Origin: Salisediminibacterium halotolerans
GTDB lineage: Bacteria > Bacillota > Bacilli > Bacillales > Salisediminibacteriaceae
DNA length: 64,000 bases
Direction of reading: 5' to 3'
Assembly: GCF_003814815.1 (NCBI RefSeq)
Contig: NZ_RKQQ01000003.1
Location: 248,001-312,000 of the forward strand
Position 1 is the first letter of the stretch. The number at the start of each line of letters is the position of its first letter. The position numbers and the translations under genes are program-made. Under the pieces are notes generated by a model. The model saw nothing but the letters and a program-made list of their open reading frames with translations. It was not told the origin of the DNA and did not search any database. Of the stretch, positions 56,097-64,000 are shown one piece after another.

Positions 56097-58280
56097 ATGA
56101 CAAAAAAACGTATTTATGAATACGCAAAAGAAAAAAATTTAACGAGCAAAGAGGTTGTAAACCAATTAAAAAATATTGGTGTGAACGTAACAAATCACAT
56201 GAGTGTGATCACTGACGAAACGATTCAAAAGCTTGAACAGAGCGGCAAGCCAAAAGCTGAAACAGAACAGCCGGCCAAAAAACCGGCTGGTTCAGCGCCT
56301 GCCGACAAGCAGCAGACGCCGTCTGCCGGTGACAAAAACAAGCAAAATGCATCCGCACAAAAAAGCGGCTCTGCGAAGCAAGCGAGCGGCGAACAGAAAA
56401 AATCCGGCAATCAAAAACAAGCTAAAAATCAACAAAAGCCGCAAGCGAAAAATGCCAACAAAGGCCGTTCAAACGATCGAAGTCAAAAGGGCGGCAAGCC
56501 GGCGAACAAGAAAAAAGAACAGCCGCTTCCGGAAAAAATTGTCTATCAAGCCCCGCTGACTGTCGGCGAATTCGCCGAAAAAATTCGCCGCGAGCCGTCT
56601 GAACTGATTAAAAAGCTGATGGCTTTAGGCGTTATGGCAACGAAAAACCAAGAATTAGATAAAGATTCGGTTGAAGTCCTCGCCGAAGATTACGGAATTG
56701 TTGCTGAGGAAGAAGTCGTTGTCGATGAATCTGATTTCGAATCGATCATCGAAGAGGACGACCCGGCAAAATTGGTTGAACGTCCGCCGGTTGTGACAAT
56801 CATGGGGCACGTCGACCACGGGAAAACTACGCTTTTAGACAGTATTCGCCACACGAAAGTTACAGCCGGCGAAGCAGGCGGTATTACCCAGCACATCGGC
56901 GCATATCAAGTCGAAGAAAGCGGCAAAAAAATTACGTTTCTTGACACACCGGGCCACGCAGCGTTCACGACGATGCGTGCACGGGGAGCGCAAGCTACAG
57001 ATATCACGATTCTTGTCGTTGCAGCAGATGACGGTGTCATGCCGCAGACAGTGGAAGCGATCAATCATGCGAAAGCAGCAGAAGTGCCGATTATCGTCGC
57101 TGTGAACAAGATTGATAAAGAAGGAGCCAACCCGGACCGGGTAATGCAAGAATTGACCGAGCACGGACTCGTCGCAGAAGCGTGGGGCGGAGACACGATT
57201 TTTGTCAACGTCTCGGCGCTCAGCTCACAGGGCATCGATGAGCTTCTCGAGATGATTTTGCTCGTGGCTGAAGTGGAAGAACTGACAGCCAATCCGGACA
57301 AAGTTGCTCACGGGACAGTTGTCGAAGCCGAGCTGGACAAAGGGAAAGGCCCGCTTGCAACACTGCTCGTTCAGGGCGGCACTTTGCATGTCGGCGATCC
57401 GATCGTCGTCGGCAACACGTTCGGAAAAGTGCGGGCAATGGTTAACGATGTCGGACGCCGTGTTAAAGAGGCGCTTCCGTCGCAGCCGGTTGAAATTACC
57501 GGCTTAAACGGAGTGCCGCAAGCAGGCGATCAGTTCCAGGTGTTTAAAGATGAGAAAAAAGCCCGTCAAATCGGGGAAGCACGCGCCTCAAAGCAGCGCG
57601 AAGCACAGCGCAAAGAATCGTCGAGCCTCAGCCTAGACGACTTGTTTGAGCAAATTCAGCAAGGAGACATTAAAGAAATTAATGTTATTGTCAAAGCAGA
57701 CGTGCAAGGTTCTGCGGAAGCGATGAAAGGCTCGCTTGAAAAGATTGAAGTTCAAGGCGTCAAAGTTAACATTATTCATACCGGTGTCGGCGCGATCGCA
57801 GAATCAGATATCATTTTGGCTTCGGCTTCAAACGCGATCGTCATCGGCTTTAATGTCCGCCCGGATGCGAATGCGAAACGGACAGCTGATGCTGAAAAAG
57901 TGGACATCCGCTTGCACCGCGTCATTTATGATGCGATCGAAGAAGTAGAATCGGCGATGAAAGGCATGCTCGATCCTGTATATGAAGAGAAAGTGATCGG
58001 ACAAGTGGAAGTCCGCCAAATCATTAAGATCTCGAAAATCGGGGCGATCGCCGGTTCATACGTTCTTGAAGGCAAAGTCACCCGCGATTCAGGTGTGCGT
58101 GTCATCCGCGACGGTGTTGTCGTCCACGAAGGAAAAATTAAAGATTTGAAACGATTTAAAGACGATGTTAAAGAAGTTGCCCGCAACTACGAATGCGGCA
58201 TTACCCTGGAAAACTTTAACGACGTTAAAGAAGGCGATATTATCGAAGCTTATGTGATGGAAGAGATTAAGCAGCAGTGA
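56097..58280 (+). CDS. infB: Translation initiation factor IF-2
   Basis: A 727-residue GTPase that delivers initiator tRNA to the 30S subunit. An IF2N domain ([17 protein letters not shown]) is followed by a disordered Lys/Gln/Ala/Asn-rich linker (about 50-150), a second IF2N domain, and the G domain with [12 protein letters not shown] (about residue 236), DTPGHAAF and NKID. C-terminal domains II-IV are intact. I use the ATG at 56097 behind GGGAGG; the ATG at 56091 is only 1 bp from the SD. The stop overlaps ylxP. Confidence 0.99.
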   Translation: MTKKRIYEYAKEKNLTSKEVVNQLKNIGVNVTNHMSVITDETIQKLEQSGKPKAETEQPAKKPAGSAPADKQQTPSAGDKNKQNASAQKSGSAKQASGEQKKSGNQKQAKNQQKPQAKNANKGRSNDRSQKGGKPANKKKEQPLPEKIVYQAPLTVGEFAEKIRREPSELIKKLMALGVMATKNQELDKDSVEVLAEDYGIVAEEEVVVDESDFESIIEEDDPAKLVERPPVVTIMGHVDHGKTTLLDSIRHTKVTAGEAGGITQHIGAYQVEESGKKITFLDTPGHAAFTTMRARGAQATDITILVVAADDGVMPQTVEAINHAKAAEVPIIVAVNKIDKEGANPDRVMQELTEHGLVAEAWGGDTIFVNVSALSSQGIDELLEMILLVAEVEELTANPDKVAHGTVVEAELDKGKGPLATLLVQGGTLHVGDPIVVGNTFGKVRAMVNDVGRRVKEALPSQPVEITGLNGVPQAGDQFQVFKDEKKARQIGEARASKQREAQRKESSSLSLDDLFEQIQQGDIKEINVIVKADVQGSAEAMKGSLEKIEVQGVKVNIIHTGVGAIAESDIILASASNAIVIGFNVRPDANAKRTADAEKVDIRLHRVIYDAIEEVESAMKGMLDPVYEEKVIGQVEVRQIIKISKIGAIAGSYVLEGKVTRDSGVRVIRDGVVVHEGKIKDLKRFKDDVKEVARNYECGITLENFNDVKEGDIIEAYVMEEIKQQ

Positions 58281-58558
58281 TTATCGGTACAATGATTGTA
58301 GAGGCGACGCTTTACGAGGCGTCGTCTTTGAAAGCGAAACGGTCTGTTGTTAAAAGTATTTCAACGCGAATAAAGCAGAAATATAATGTTTCGATCGCTG
58401 AAACGGGCCATCAAGAAGCCTGGCAGCGGGTTCAGTGGTCAATCGTCTCCGTCGGCAATCAGCGCAAGCTCGTTGAAGCAGAATTGGAACGAAGTCTTGC
58501 GCTGATCGAATCGTCGGCTGAGCTGGAAGTCATCCATGTTCAGCGGGAAATGGTATAA
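58277..58558 (+). CDS. ylxP: DUF503 family protein YlxP
   Basis: A 93-residue protein of unknown function with the DUF503 pattern: an alternating hydrophobic N-terminus, [20 protein letters not shown] and then [19 protein letters not shown]. The start is GTG at 58277, overlapping the infB stop as GTGA; this gives the same MIIG start as B. subtilis YlxP (92 residues). It always lies between infB and rbfA in Bacilli, so a role in translation or ribosome assembly is likely by context only. Confidence 0.93.
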   Translation: MIIGTMIVEATLYEASSLKAKRSVVKSISTRIKQKYNVSIAETGHQEAWQRVQWSIVSVGNQRKLVEAELERSLALIESSAELEVIHVQREMV

Positions 58559-58634
58559 GAAAAACAATCGGTTCATGCTGACTGTTTGCGCAAATAAAAC
58601 CAGCATGAACTGCGGTTTGAAGGAGTGAGGCCAA

Positions 58635-58982
58635 ATGGCAAATGTTCGAGCCAATCGTGTCGGCGAACAGATAAAAAAAGAGCTCACTGACATTATTCAA
58701 CGGGAAATGAAAGATCCGCGCATCGGTTTTGTAACAGTTACCGGTGTAGATGTCACCGGTGATTTGCAACAGGCGAAAGCGTTCGTCACCGTTTACGGCG
58801 ATGAGGAGGAGCGCCGGCAATCGCTGGACGGATTAGAGAAGGCGAAAGGCTTTATCCGCTCAGAAATCGGCCAGCGTATCCAGCTTCGCAAAACGCCGGA
58901 GCTCGAATTTGAGTTTGATGAAAGTATTGAACGCGGAAACCGGATTGAAGAATTGCTGCGGAAGTTAAATGATGAGGAATAA
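58635..58982 (+). CDS. rbfA: Ribosome-binding factor A
   Basis: A 115-residue KH-fold factor for 30S maturation and 16S rRNA 5' end processing. Conserved: [40 protein letters not shown], and [34 protein letters not shown] precedes the ATG. A terminator follows immediately. Confidence 0.98.
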   Translation: MANVRANRVGEQIKKELTDIIQREMKDPRIGFVTVTGVDVTGDLQQAKAFVTVYGDEEERRQSLDGLEKAKGFIRSEIGQRIQLRKTPELEFEFDESIERGNRIEELLRKLNDEE

Positions 58983-58986
58983 GCGG

Positions 58987-59022
58987 AAAAAAGAGATGGA
59001 TCTTTAATCTGTCTCTTTTTTT
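58987..59022 (+). terminator. rbfA terminator
   Basis: AAAAAGAGA pairs with TCTCTTTTT, with an inner GAT/ATC pairing, and merges into a T-run. It lies 4 bp after rbfA and before truB, so truB-ribF expression needs read-through or a separate start. Confidence 0.8.
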
Positions 59023-59064
59023 CCATCTGTTCAATGCAACGTCTGAGAAAGGGCTGACATGTAA

Positions 59065-60006
59065 ATGGATCAACAAAAAACCGGTATTGTACCGTTATGG
59101 AAACCTCGCGGAATGACATCCTTTCAGGCCGTCAAAGAAGTCGGCCGTCTGCTCGGTACGAAAAAAGCCGGCCATACAGGTACGCTTGACCCTGAGGTAG
59201 ACGGAGTGTTGCCGATCTGTATCGGCCGCGCGACAAAATTGGTTGAGTATTTAACCGCGGAGGAAAAGGTTTATCACGGGGAAGTGACGATCGGATTTTC
59301 AACGACAACAGAAGATCAAACCGGAGAGATAGTTACCGAAGCTGTACCGGAGGAACTTTTTAATTCGGCAGACCTTGAGCATGTCTTCACATCATTGACC
59401 GGAACGATTACCCAAACCCCGCCGATGTATTCTGCTGTAAAAGTAAAAGGCAAGCGGCTCTATGAATACGCCCGTAATGGAGAAACGATCGAACGCCCTT
59501 CCCGGCAGGTTACGATTTACTCGCTGGCGCTGTTAAATGCACCGCGGCGAAATACGGACGGGACAGTGTCGCTATCGTTTCGTGCCCGTTGTTCGAAAGG
59601 GACGTACATAAGAACATTGGCCGTTTCAATTGGCGAAAAGTTAGGTTTCCCTGCGCATATGTCTAAACTGACGAGGGAGGCTTCCGGTTTTTTCGCTGCG
59701 GATATGTGTTTGACGCTGGATCAGCTGAAGCAATCTGTTTTATCAGGCCGATTGGATGAATGCCTCGTTTCCGTTGAAGAAGCATTAAAAATGTATCCGG
59801 CTGTCACCGTTTCCGAAAAAGACGCGGGCAAAGTTTTACAGGGAGCGATTTTGCCCCTGCCCGAAGGAATATCGTTCGAAGACGATCCGTTTTTAGCTGT
59901 CTTTTCTCCGAATGGGACGTGCTTGGCGCTTTACAAGCAGGATGACAAAAGAGCAGGAAAAATGAAACCGGAAAAAATGATCCGGACGGTTGATCATCCC
60001 GGGTAA
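59065..60006 (+). CDS. truB: tRNA pseudouridine(55) synthase TruB
   Basis: A 313-residue enzyme that isomerises U55 in the T-loop of tRNAs. The catalytic Asp is in HTGTLDPEVDGVLPIC; GVLPICIGRATKLVEYL, PPMYSAVKVKGKRLYEYAR and CSKGTYIRTLA are family motifs. Length is close to B. subtilis TruB (309). The ATG has a moderate AAAGGG SD about 12 bp upstream. ribF follows after 29 bp. Confidence 0.98.
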   Translation: MDQQKTGIVPLWKPRGMTSFQAVKEVGRLLGTKKAGHTGTLDPEVDGVLPICIGRATKLVEYLTAEEKVYHGEVTIGFSTTTEDQTGEIVTEAVPEELFNSADLEHVFTSLTGTITQTPPMYSAVKVKGKRLYEYARNGETIERPSRQVTIYSLALLNAPRRNTDGTVSLSFRARCSKGTYIRTLAVSIGEKLGFPAHMSKLTREASGFFAADMCLTLDQLKQSVLSGRLDECLVSVEEALKMYPAVTVSEKDAGKVLQGAILPLPEGISFEDDPFLAVFSPNGTCLALYKQDDKRAGKMKPEKMIRTVDHPG

Positions 60007-60035
60007 CTCAATCATGCAAAGAGGTGTTGCTGCAT

Positions 60036-60974
60036 ATGGAAATAATCCGCTTAAAACATCCGGTCTCGCCGCTGAATTTACCGCCGATTTCTGTTGCGCT
60101 CGGTTTTTTTGACGGGGTGCACTTAGGTCATCGCTCCGTTATTCAAAAAGCAAAAGATGAGGCTGAAAAAAAAGGGTATAAATCGGCAGTCATGACGTTT
60201 TACCCGCATCCGAAAGAAGTATTGCAGCGCGAGCAAAATACCGTTGTCCAATACTTAACCCCGCTTCCTGAAAAAGAACAATTGATTGCTGATTTAAACG
60301 TTGATTATTTGTTTATCGTTGAATTTGATGCTCACTTTGCCGAGCTGTCGCCGCAGCAGTTTGTCGACCGCTATTTAATCGGGTTGAACATCCATCACGT
60401 CGCCGCCGGTTTTGATTACACTTACGGGCGTCTCGGAAAAGGAACGATGGAAACGCTGATCTTTCATTCGCGGGGAAAATTTACGCAAACTACTGTTTCC
60501 GAACAAGCTGTTAACGGTGAAAAAATCAGTTCAACGGCGATTCGAAACGAATTGAAAGCTGGAAACATTCGCCGGGCGGCCGCGTATTTAGGCAGGGAAT
60601 TTAAGCTCTCCGGCATTGTGCAGACTGGCGATCAGCGCGGACGGACGATCGGATTTCCGACAGCGAACATTGCTCCTTCGCCGAAAGTGCTGATACCGGC
60701 TCCGGGTGTTTATGCCGTTCGGTTTTTTTGTGAGGGACAGATGTATGACGGTGTATGCAACATCGGCTACAAACCGACGTTTAACGAGGAAAAACCGGAG
60801 GTACCGACCATCGAGGTTCATATTTTCGACTTTGCCCGCGATATTTACGGCCGGGAAGCTTCCGTTTATTTTGCCGAATATTTGCGCGGAGAAATTTCGT
60901 TTGACTCTGTCGACGAGCTCATCCGTCAAATGCAATTGGACAGTGAAAAAGCCAAAGAGATTTTAAAGCAGTAA
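60036..60974 (+). CDS. ribF: Bifunctional riboflavin kinase/FAD synthetase
   Basis: A 312-residue enzyme that phosphorylates riboflavin to FMN and adenylates FMN to FAD. The N-terminal nucleotidyltransferase domain has ALGFFDGVHLGHRSVI and ISSTAIRNELKAGNI; the C-terminal riboflavin kinase domain has GDQRGRTIGFPTANI and DGVCNIGYKPTF. I choose the ATG at 60036 behind GAGGTG; the TTG at 60024 lies inside the SD region. B. subtilis RibC (RibF) is 316 residues. Confidence 0.98.
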   Translation: MEIIRLKHPVSPLNLPPISVALGFFDGVHLGHRSVIQKAKDEAEKKGYKSAVMTFYPHPKEVLQREQNTVVQYLTPLPEKEQLIADLNVDYLFIVEFDAHFAELSPQQFVDRYLIGLNIHHVAAGFDYTYGRLGKGTMETLIFHSRGKFTQTTVSEQAVNGEKISSTAIRNELKAGNIRRAAAYLGREFKLSGIVQTGDQRGRTIGFPTANIAPSPKVLIPAPGVYAVRFFCEGQMYDGVCNIGYKPTFNEEKPEVPTIEVHIFDFARDIYGREASVYFAEYLRGEISFDSVDELIRQMQLDSEKAKEILKQ

Positions 60975-60989
60975 ATTTTTTTGCTGCTC

Positions 60990-61018
60990 TTGCATTGTCC
61001 AGGGACAGATAGTATGAT
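60990..61018 (+). promoter_or_regulatory. Sigma-A-type promoter for rpsO
   Basis: -35 TTGCAT (60990-60995), 17-bp spacer, -10 TATGAT (61013-61018), directly downstream of ribF. It predicts an 80-nt leader. Confidence 0.83.
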
Positions 61019-61024
61019 TAGAAA

Positions 61025-61105
61025 TGTTACGAACCAATGCTTGGCAGTGCGAGTCACCGACGCATGCTCGGCAATTGGCGATTATAGTAAAGGAGGTGAC
61101 CAGGG
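61025..61105 (+). promoter_or_regulatory. Structured rpsO (S15) leader
   Basis: The leader can close CCAAT (61034-61038) with ATTGG (61074-61078), enclosing TGCG/CGCA (61048-61064) or the competing CGAG/CTCG (61050-61070), just upstream of the SD AAAGGAGGTGA. S15 is known to repress its own translation through leader RNA in several bacteria including Geobacillus. Whether this fold is the S15 target is an inference. Confidence 0.5.
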
Positions 61106-61375
61106 ATGGCACTTACAAAAGAACGCAAAAATGAACTGATTGAACAGTTCAAAACACACGAGAACGATACCGGATCACCGGAAGTTCAAGTGGCTATCCT
61201 TACGGAGCAAATCACAACATTGAACGATCACTTGCGCACGCACAAACAAGATCACCATTCACGCCGCGGGCTGTTGAAAATGGTCGGTCAGCGCCGCAAC
61301 TTGCTGACGTATTTGCGTAACAAAGATGTTGTACGTTACCGTAACTTAGTGGACCAGCTCGGTCTGCGCCGATAA
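61106..61375 (+). CDS. rpsO: 30S ribosomal protein S15
   Basis: An 89-residue S15 protein that binds the three-way junction of 16S rRNA early in 30S assembly. Conserved: [40 protein letters not shown] and [13 protein letters not shown]. Length is exactly the family norm. The SD AAAGGAGGTGA is very strong. A good terminator follows. Confidence 0.99.
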   Translation: MALTKERKNELIEQFKTHENDTGSPEVQVAILTEQITTLNDHLRTHKQDHHSRRGLLKMVGQRRNLLTYLRNKDVVRYRNLVDQLGLRR

Positions 61376-61385
61376 GATGAGACGA

Positions 61386-61413
61386 AAAGCGGGAGCTCTA
61401 CTCCCGCTTTTTC
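61386..61413 (+). terminator. rpsO terminator
   Basis: AAAGCGGGAG (61386-61395) pairs with CTCCCGCTTT (61401-61410) around a five-base loop, followed by T-rich sequence. Confidence 0.9.
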
Positions 61414-61444
61414 TTATGGCTTTAAACGGATGATTCTTAAATTG

Positions 61445-61473
61445 TTTCATCATGGTAATTTTTTTGATATGAT
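61445..61473 (+). promoter_or_regulatory. Probable promoter for pnp
   Basis: -10 TATGAT (61468-61473) with a -35-like TTTCAT (61445-61450) at 17 bp, in an AT-rich gap after the rpsO terminator. TTGTTT three bases earlier is an alternative -35 at non-optimal spacing. The predicted leader is about 100 nt. Confidence 0.6.
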
Positions 61474-61576
61474 ATACGAGATTGAGTCTTTCCCTGTTTT
61501 AGTAAGCAGAGAATATACATATAAAAAACGAAATGAACTTTGAAAAGCTCATGGAGTGAGAGGGGTAAAAGATATT

Positions 61577-63688
61577 ATGAGTGAAGAAAAACAAGTTTTT
61601 ACAATGGATTGGGCTGGACGTACACTGACGTTTGAAATCGGTCAATTCGCCCAACAAGCAAACGGCGCGGTGATGGTCCGTTACGGGGATACGACGGTGC
61701 TGTCAACGGCGACCGGGTCAAAAGAACCGAAAGATTTGCCGTTTTTCCCGTTAACAGTTAATTATGAAGAGCGTCTGTACGCTGCCGGGAAGATTCCGGG
61801 CGGATTCATTAAACGCGAAGGGCGGCCGAGCGATCATGCTGTCTTGACGTCTCGCCTGATTGACCGTCCGATTCGCCCGCTTTTCCCTGACGGATACCGC
61901 AACGATGTTCAGGTTATTTCCATGGTTATGAGTAATGATCAAGACTGCTCGCCGGAAATGGCAGCGATGATCGGTTCGTCGATGGCCTTGTCCATTTCCG
62001 ATATCCCGTTTGAAGGACCGATTGCCGGTGTCACTGTCGGGAGAGTCGGCGGCGAATTCGTTATCAACCCGAGCACAGCGCAAATGGAAGAGAGCGATAT
62101 TGAATTGATTGTTGCCGGTACGAAGCATGCGATCAATATGGTTGAAGCGGGAGCGAATGAAATTCCTGAAGACGTAATGCTCGATGCGATCATGTTCGGA
62201 CACGAAGAAATCAAACGTCTCGTTGCTTTTCAAGAAGAGGTTATTGCGCAAACAGGCAAACCGAAAATGGAAGTATCTTTAGCCGTGAACGATGCCGATT
62301 TAACGGAAGATGTGCGTGAAAAGGCGCTCGAACCGTTAACGAAAGCAGCGACAGTTGTTGAAAAAGCGGCGCGGGAAGAGGCGATTGAAGACGTTTTTGC
62401 CTCGATTGCCGACGAGTATGCAAGTGAAAATGAAGATGAAGACCGCTCGAAAGAAGTGCGCAATATTTTAGATAAACTCTTAAAAGAAGTCGTTCGCAAG
62501 TTAATCACGCAAAACAATATCCGCCCGGATGGACGGAAAATTGATGAAATCCGTCCGCTCGCCTCTGAAGTTGATCTGCTGCAGCGCACGCACGGCTCAG
62601 CTATGTTCACACGCGGTCAAACACAGGCGCTCAGTGTTTGCACGCTCGGAGCGCTCGGTGATATGCAGGTGCTCGACGGACTCGGTATTGAAGAGTCCAA
62701 ACGATTTATGCACCATTATAATTTTCCGCTCTTCAGTGTCGGTGAAACAGGACCGATCCGAGGACCGGGACGCCGCGAAATCGGTCACGGTGCTTTAGGT
62801 GAACGGGCATTGGAGAAAGTGATTCCGCCTGAAGAAGAATTCCCGTACACGATACGGCTCGTTTCCGAAGTGTTGGAATCCAACGGTTCTACCTCGCAAG
62901 CAAGTATATGTGCAAGTACAATGGCGATGATGGCAGCAGGTGTTCCGTTGACTTCACCGGTTGCAGGAATTGCGATGGGACTTGTCAAACACGAAGATGA
63001 TGTTGCTGTTCTGACAGACATCCAAGGTATTGAAGATGCTCTCGGGGACATGGACTTTAAAGTCGCCGGCACAGATAAAGGTGTAACAGCTTTACAAATG
63101 GATATCAAAATTGACGGCATTGACAAACAAGTTCTCCAAGAAGCGTTGCGACAAGCTCAAGACGGACGGATGAAGATCTTGAACAATATGCTGTCAGCGA
63201 TTCCGCAAGTGCGCGACGAACTCAGTCCGTATGCACCGAAAATCATGACGATGAAAATTAATTCGGATAAAATCCGCGACGTGATCGGACCGAACGGTAA
63301 AACCATTAATAAAATCATCGAAGATACCGGTGTGAAAATCGATATTGAGCAAGACGGCACGGTCTTTATTTCGTCGACAGACGCTGCCAAAAATGAAGAA
63401 GCGAAAAAAACGATTGAAGATCTCGTGCGCGAAGTTGAAGTCGGAGCAACTTACCTTGGTACCGTAAAACGAATTGAAAAGTTCGGTGCATTTGTCGAAG
63501 TCTTCAAAGGCAAGGACGGCTTAGTTCATATTTCTCAGCTGGCCAATGAACGCGTCGGCAAGGTCGAGGATGTTGTGTCGATCGGCGATGAACTGCTTGT
63601 CAAAGTCACGGAGATTGACAGTCAAGGACGCGTGAACTTGTCGCATAAAGATGCGTTGAATGAAGAGAAAAAAGAGACAGAAGGATAA
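61577..63688 (+). CDS. pnp: Polynucleotide phosphorylase
   Basis: A 703-residue 3'-5' exoribonuclease using phosphate, a main mRNA-decay enzyme. It has two RNase PH domains separated by a helical domain; the second contains the [18 protein letters not shown] active-site region and [14 protein letters not shown]. The KH domain ([16 protein letters not shown]) and S1 domain ([19 protein letters not shown]) follow at the C-terminus. Length agrees with B. subtilis PnpA (705). The ATG at 61577 follows GAGAGGGGT; an in-frame GTG at 61556 precedes that SD. Confidence 0.99.
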   Translation: MSEEKQVFTMDWAGRTLTFEIGQFAQQANGAVMVRYGDTTVLSTATGSKEPKDLPFFPLTVNYEERLYAAGKIPGGFIKREGRPSDHAVLTSRLIDRPIRPLFPDGYRNDVQVISMVMSNDQDCSPEMAAMIGSSMALSISDIPFEGPIAGVTVGRVGGEFVINPSTAQMEESDIELIVAGTKHAINMVEAGANEIPEDVMLDAIMFGHEEIKRLVAFQEEVIAQTGKPKMEVSLAVNDADLTEDVREKALEPLTKAATVVEKAAREEAIEDVFASIADEYASENEDEDRSKEVRNILDKLLKEVVRKLITQNNIRPDGRKIDEIRPLASEVDLLQRTHGSAMFTRGQTQALSVCTLGALGDMQVLDGLGIEESKRFMHHYNFPLFSVGETGPIRGPGRREIGHGALGERALEKVIPPEEEFPYTIRLVSEVLESNGSTSQASICASTMAMMAAGVPLTSPVAGIAMGLVKHEDDVAVLTDIQGIEDALGDMDFKVAGTDKGVTALQMDIKIDGIDKQVLQEALRQAQDGRMKILNNMLSAIPQVRDELSPYAPKIMTMKINSDKIRDVIGPNGKTINKIIEDTGVKIDIEQDGTVFISSTDAAKNEEAKKTIEDLVREVEVGATYLGTVKRIEKFGAFVEVFKGKDGLVHISQLANERVGKVEDVVSIGDELLVKVTEIDSQGRVNLSHKDALNEEKKETEG

Positions 63689-63695
63689 AAACGAG

Positions 63696-63723
63696 ATTCG
63701 GCCTTTTCGGGCCGAATTTTTTT
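63696..63723 (+). terminator. pnp terminator
   Basis: ATTCGGCC (63696-63703) pairs with GGCCGAAT (63710-63717) around a six-base loop, followed by a seven-T run. Confidence 0.9.
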
Positions 63724-63726
63724 GCA

Positions 63727-63755
63727 TTTTCGGATGATTGTATTGATGGTATGAT
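63727..63755 (+). promoter_or_regulatory. Extended -10 promoter for the M16 peptidase gene
   Basis: TGGTATGAT (63747-63755) is an extended -10 element; the -35 (TTTTCG, 63727-63732) is poor. It lies between the pnp terminator and the peptidase start. Confidence 0.6.
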
Positions 63756-63816
63756 AAACAATGAGAACGGCCGTCTGTATGGCAAACTGTCTGCGTTTAT
63801 TTTTAGGAGGATTATT

Positions 63817-64000
63817 GTGGTAGAACGTTATGTAAGCGACAACGGCCTTCGGGTCGTTTATGAACCGATAGAACATGTCCGAAGTGTCGCCATAGGAATC
63901 TGGGTTCATACCGGCTCGAGGTATGAAACGGCTGGCACGAGAGGAATGGCTCATTTTATTGAACACATGCTTTTTAAAGGGACGAAAACCCGCTCAGCTC
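63817..64000 (+). CDS. mlpA: M16 family zinc peptidase, N-terminal part
   Basis: The first 61 codons of an insulinase-type peptidase, cut by the right edge. The start is GTG at 63817 behind TTAGGAGG. The N-terminus VERYVSDNGLRVVYEPIE leads to the inverted zinc motif HFIEH in MAHFIEHMLFKGT (His-x-x-Glu-His). B. subtilis MlpA (YmxG) lies in the same neighbourhood after pnpA and ylxY; here no ylxY polysaccharide deacetylase gene is present in between. The symbol rests on synteny and the visible motif. Confidence 0.93.
   Translation, partial: MVERYVSDNGLRVVYEPIEHVRSVAIGIWVHTGSRYETAGTRGMAHFIEHMLFKGTKTRSA

Noticed and set aside
1-64000. Anti-phage, CRISPR, toxin-antitoxin, prophage or biosynthetic cluster
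   Set aside because: Nearly every base is accounted for by conserved housekeeping and motility genes in standard Bacillaceae order. I found no direct-repeat array, integrase other than XerC, or foreign gene block.

Overview
The window is a chromosomal stretch of a Gram-positive Bacillaceae (Bacillus-like) genome. Gene order follows the Bacillus subtilis chromosome almost without a break from sucCD to pnp and the following M16 peptidase. Many proteins carry unusually acidic stretches (FliF, FliK, FlgD, FliO, MotE-like, NusA tail), and GTG/TTG starts behind strong Shine-Dalgarno (SD) sequences are common. Together these suggest a moderately halophilic or haloalkaliphilic member of the family; that part is inference. 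All protein-coding genes lie on the + strand. I see no rRNA, tRNA, CRISPR array, prophage or intact insertion sequence.

Layout. 1-9662: end of sucC, sucD (TCA cycle), dprA, topA, trmFO, xerC, hslV-hslU and codY. 9663-10435: the only gene-free stretch above 300 bp. It holds a roughly 420-bp MITE-like element with imperfect inverted ends, flanked by two near-identical copies of the codY terminator hairpin, followed by the sigma-A-type promoter of the flagellar operon. 10436-39955: a fla/che operon of about 29.5 kb covering rod, MS ring, C ring, export gate, stator-linked and hook-assembly genes, then flhF-flhG, cheB-A-W-C-D, sigD, a FapA/DUF342 gene and a swrB-like gene. 40121-43200: translation and nucleotide block rpsB-tsf-pyrH-frr. 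43391-53555: envelope and replication block uppS-cdsA-dxr-rseP-proS-polC. 53729-60974: the rimP-nusA-rnpM-ylxQ-infB-ylxP-rbfA-truB-ribF operon. 61106-64000: rpsO, pnp and the start of an M16 peptidase gene.

How the parts connect. CodY sits immediately upstream of the fla/che promoter, and weak CodY-like boxes abut that promoter. sigD lies near the 3' end of the long operon, so hairpins inside the operon (after fliE and after flgE) could affect how much SigD is made. Several housekeeping transcripts show leader or intercistronic RNA structure: rpsB, the rpsB-tsf gap, rpsO, and a promoter-plus-terminator arrangement ahead of rimP-nusA that resembles attenuation.

I found no clearly new multi-gene system. 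The best leads are the element inserted at the codY terminator, the rimP-nusA leader, the start region of flbD/swrD, the HslV N-terminus, and an unrecognised small membrane protein between cheD and sigD.
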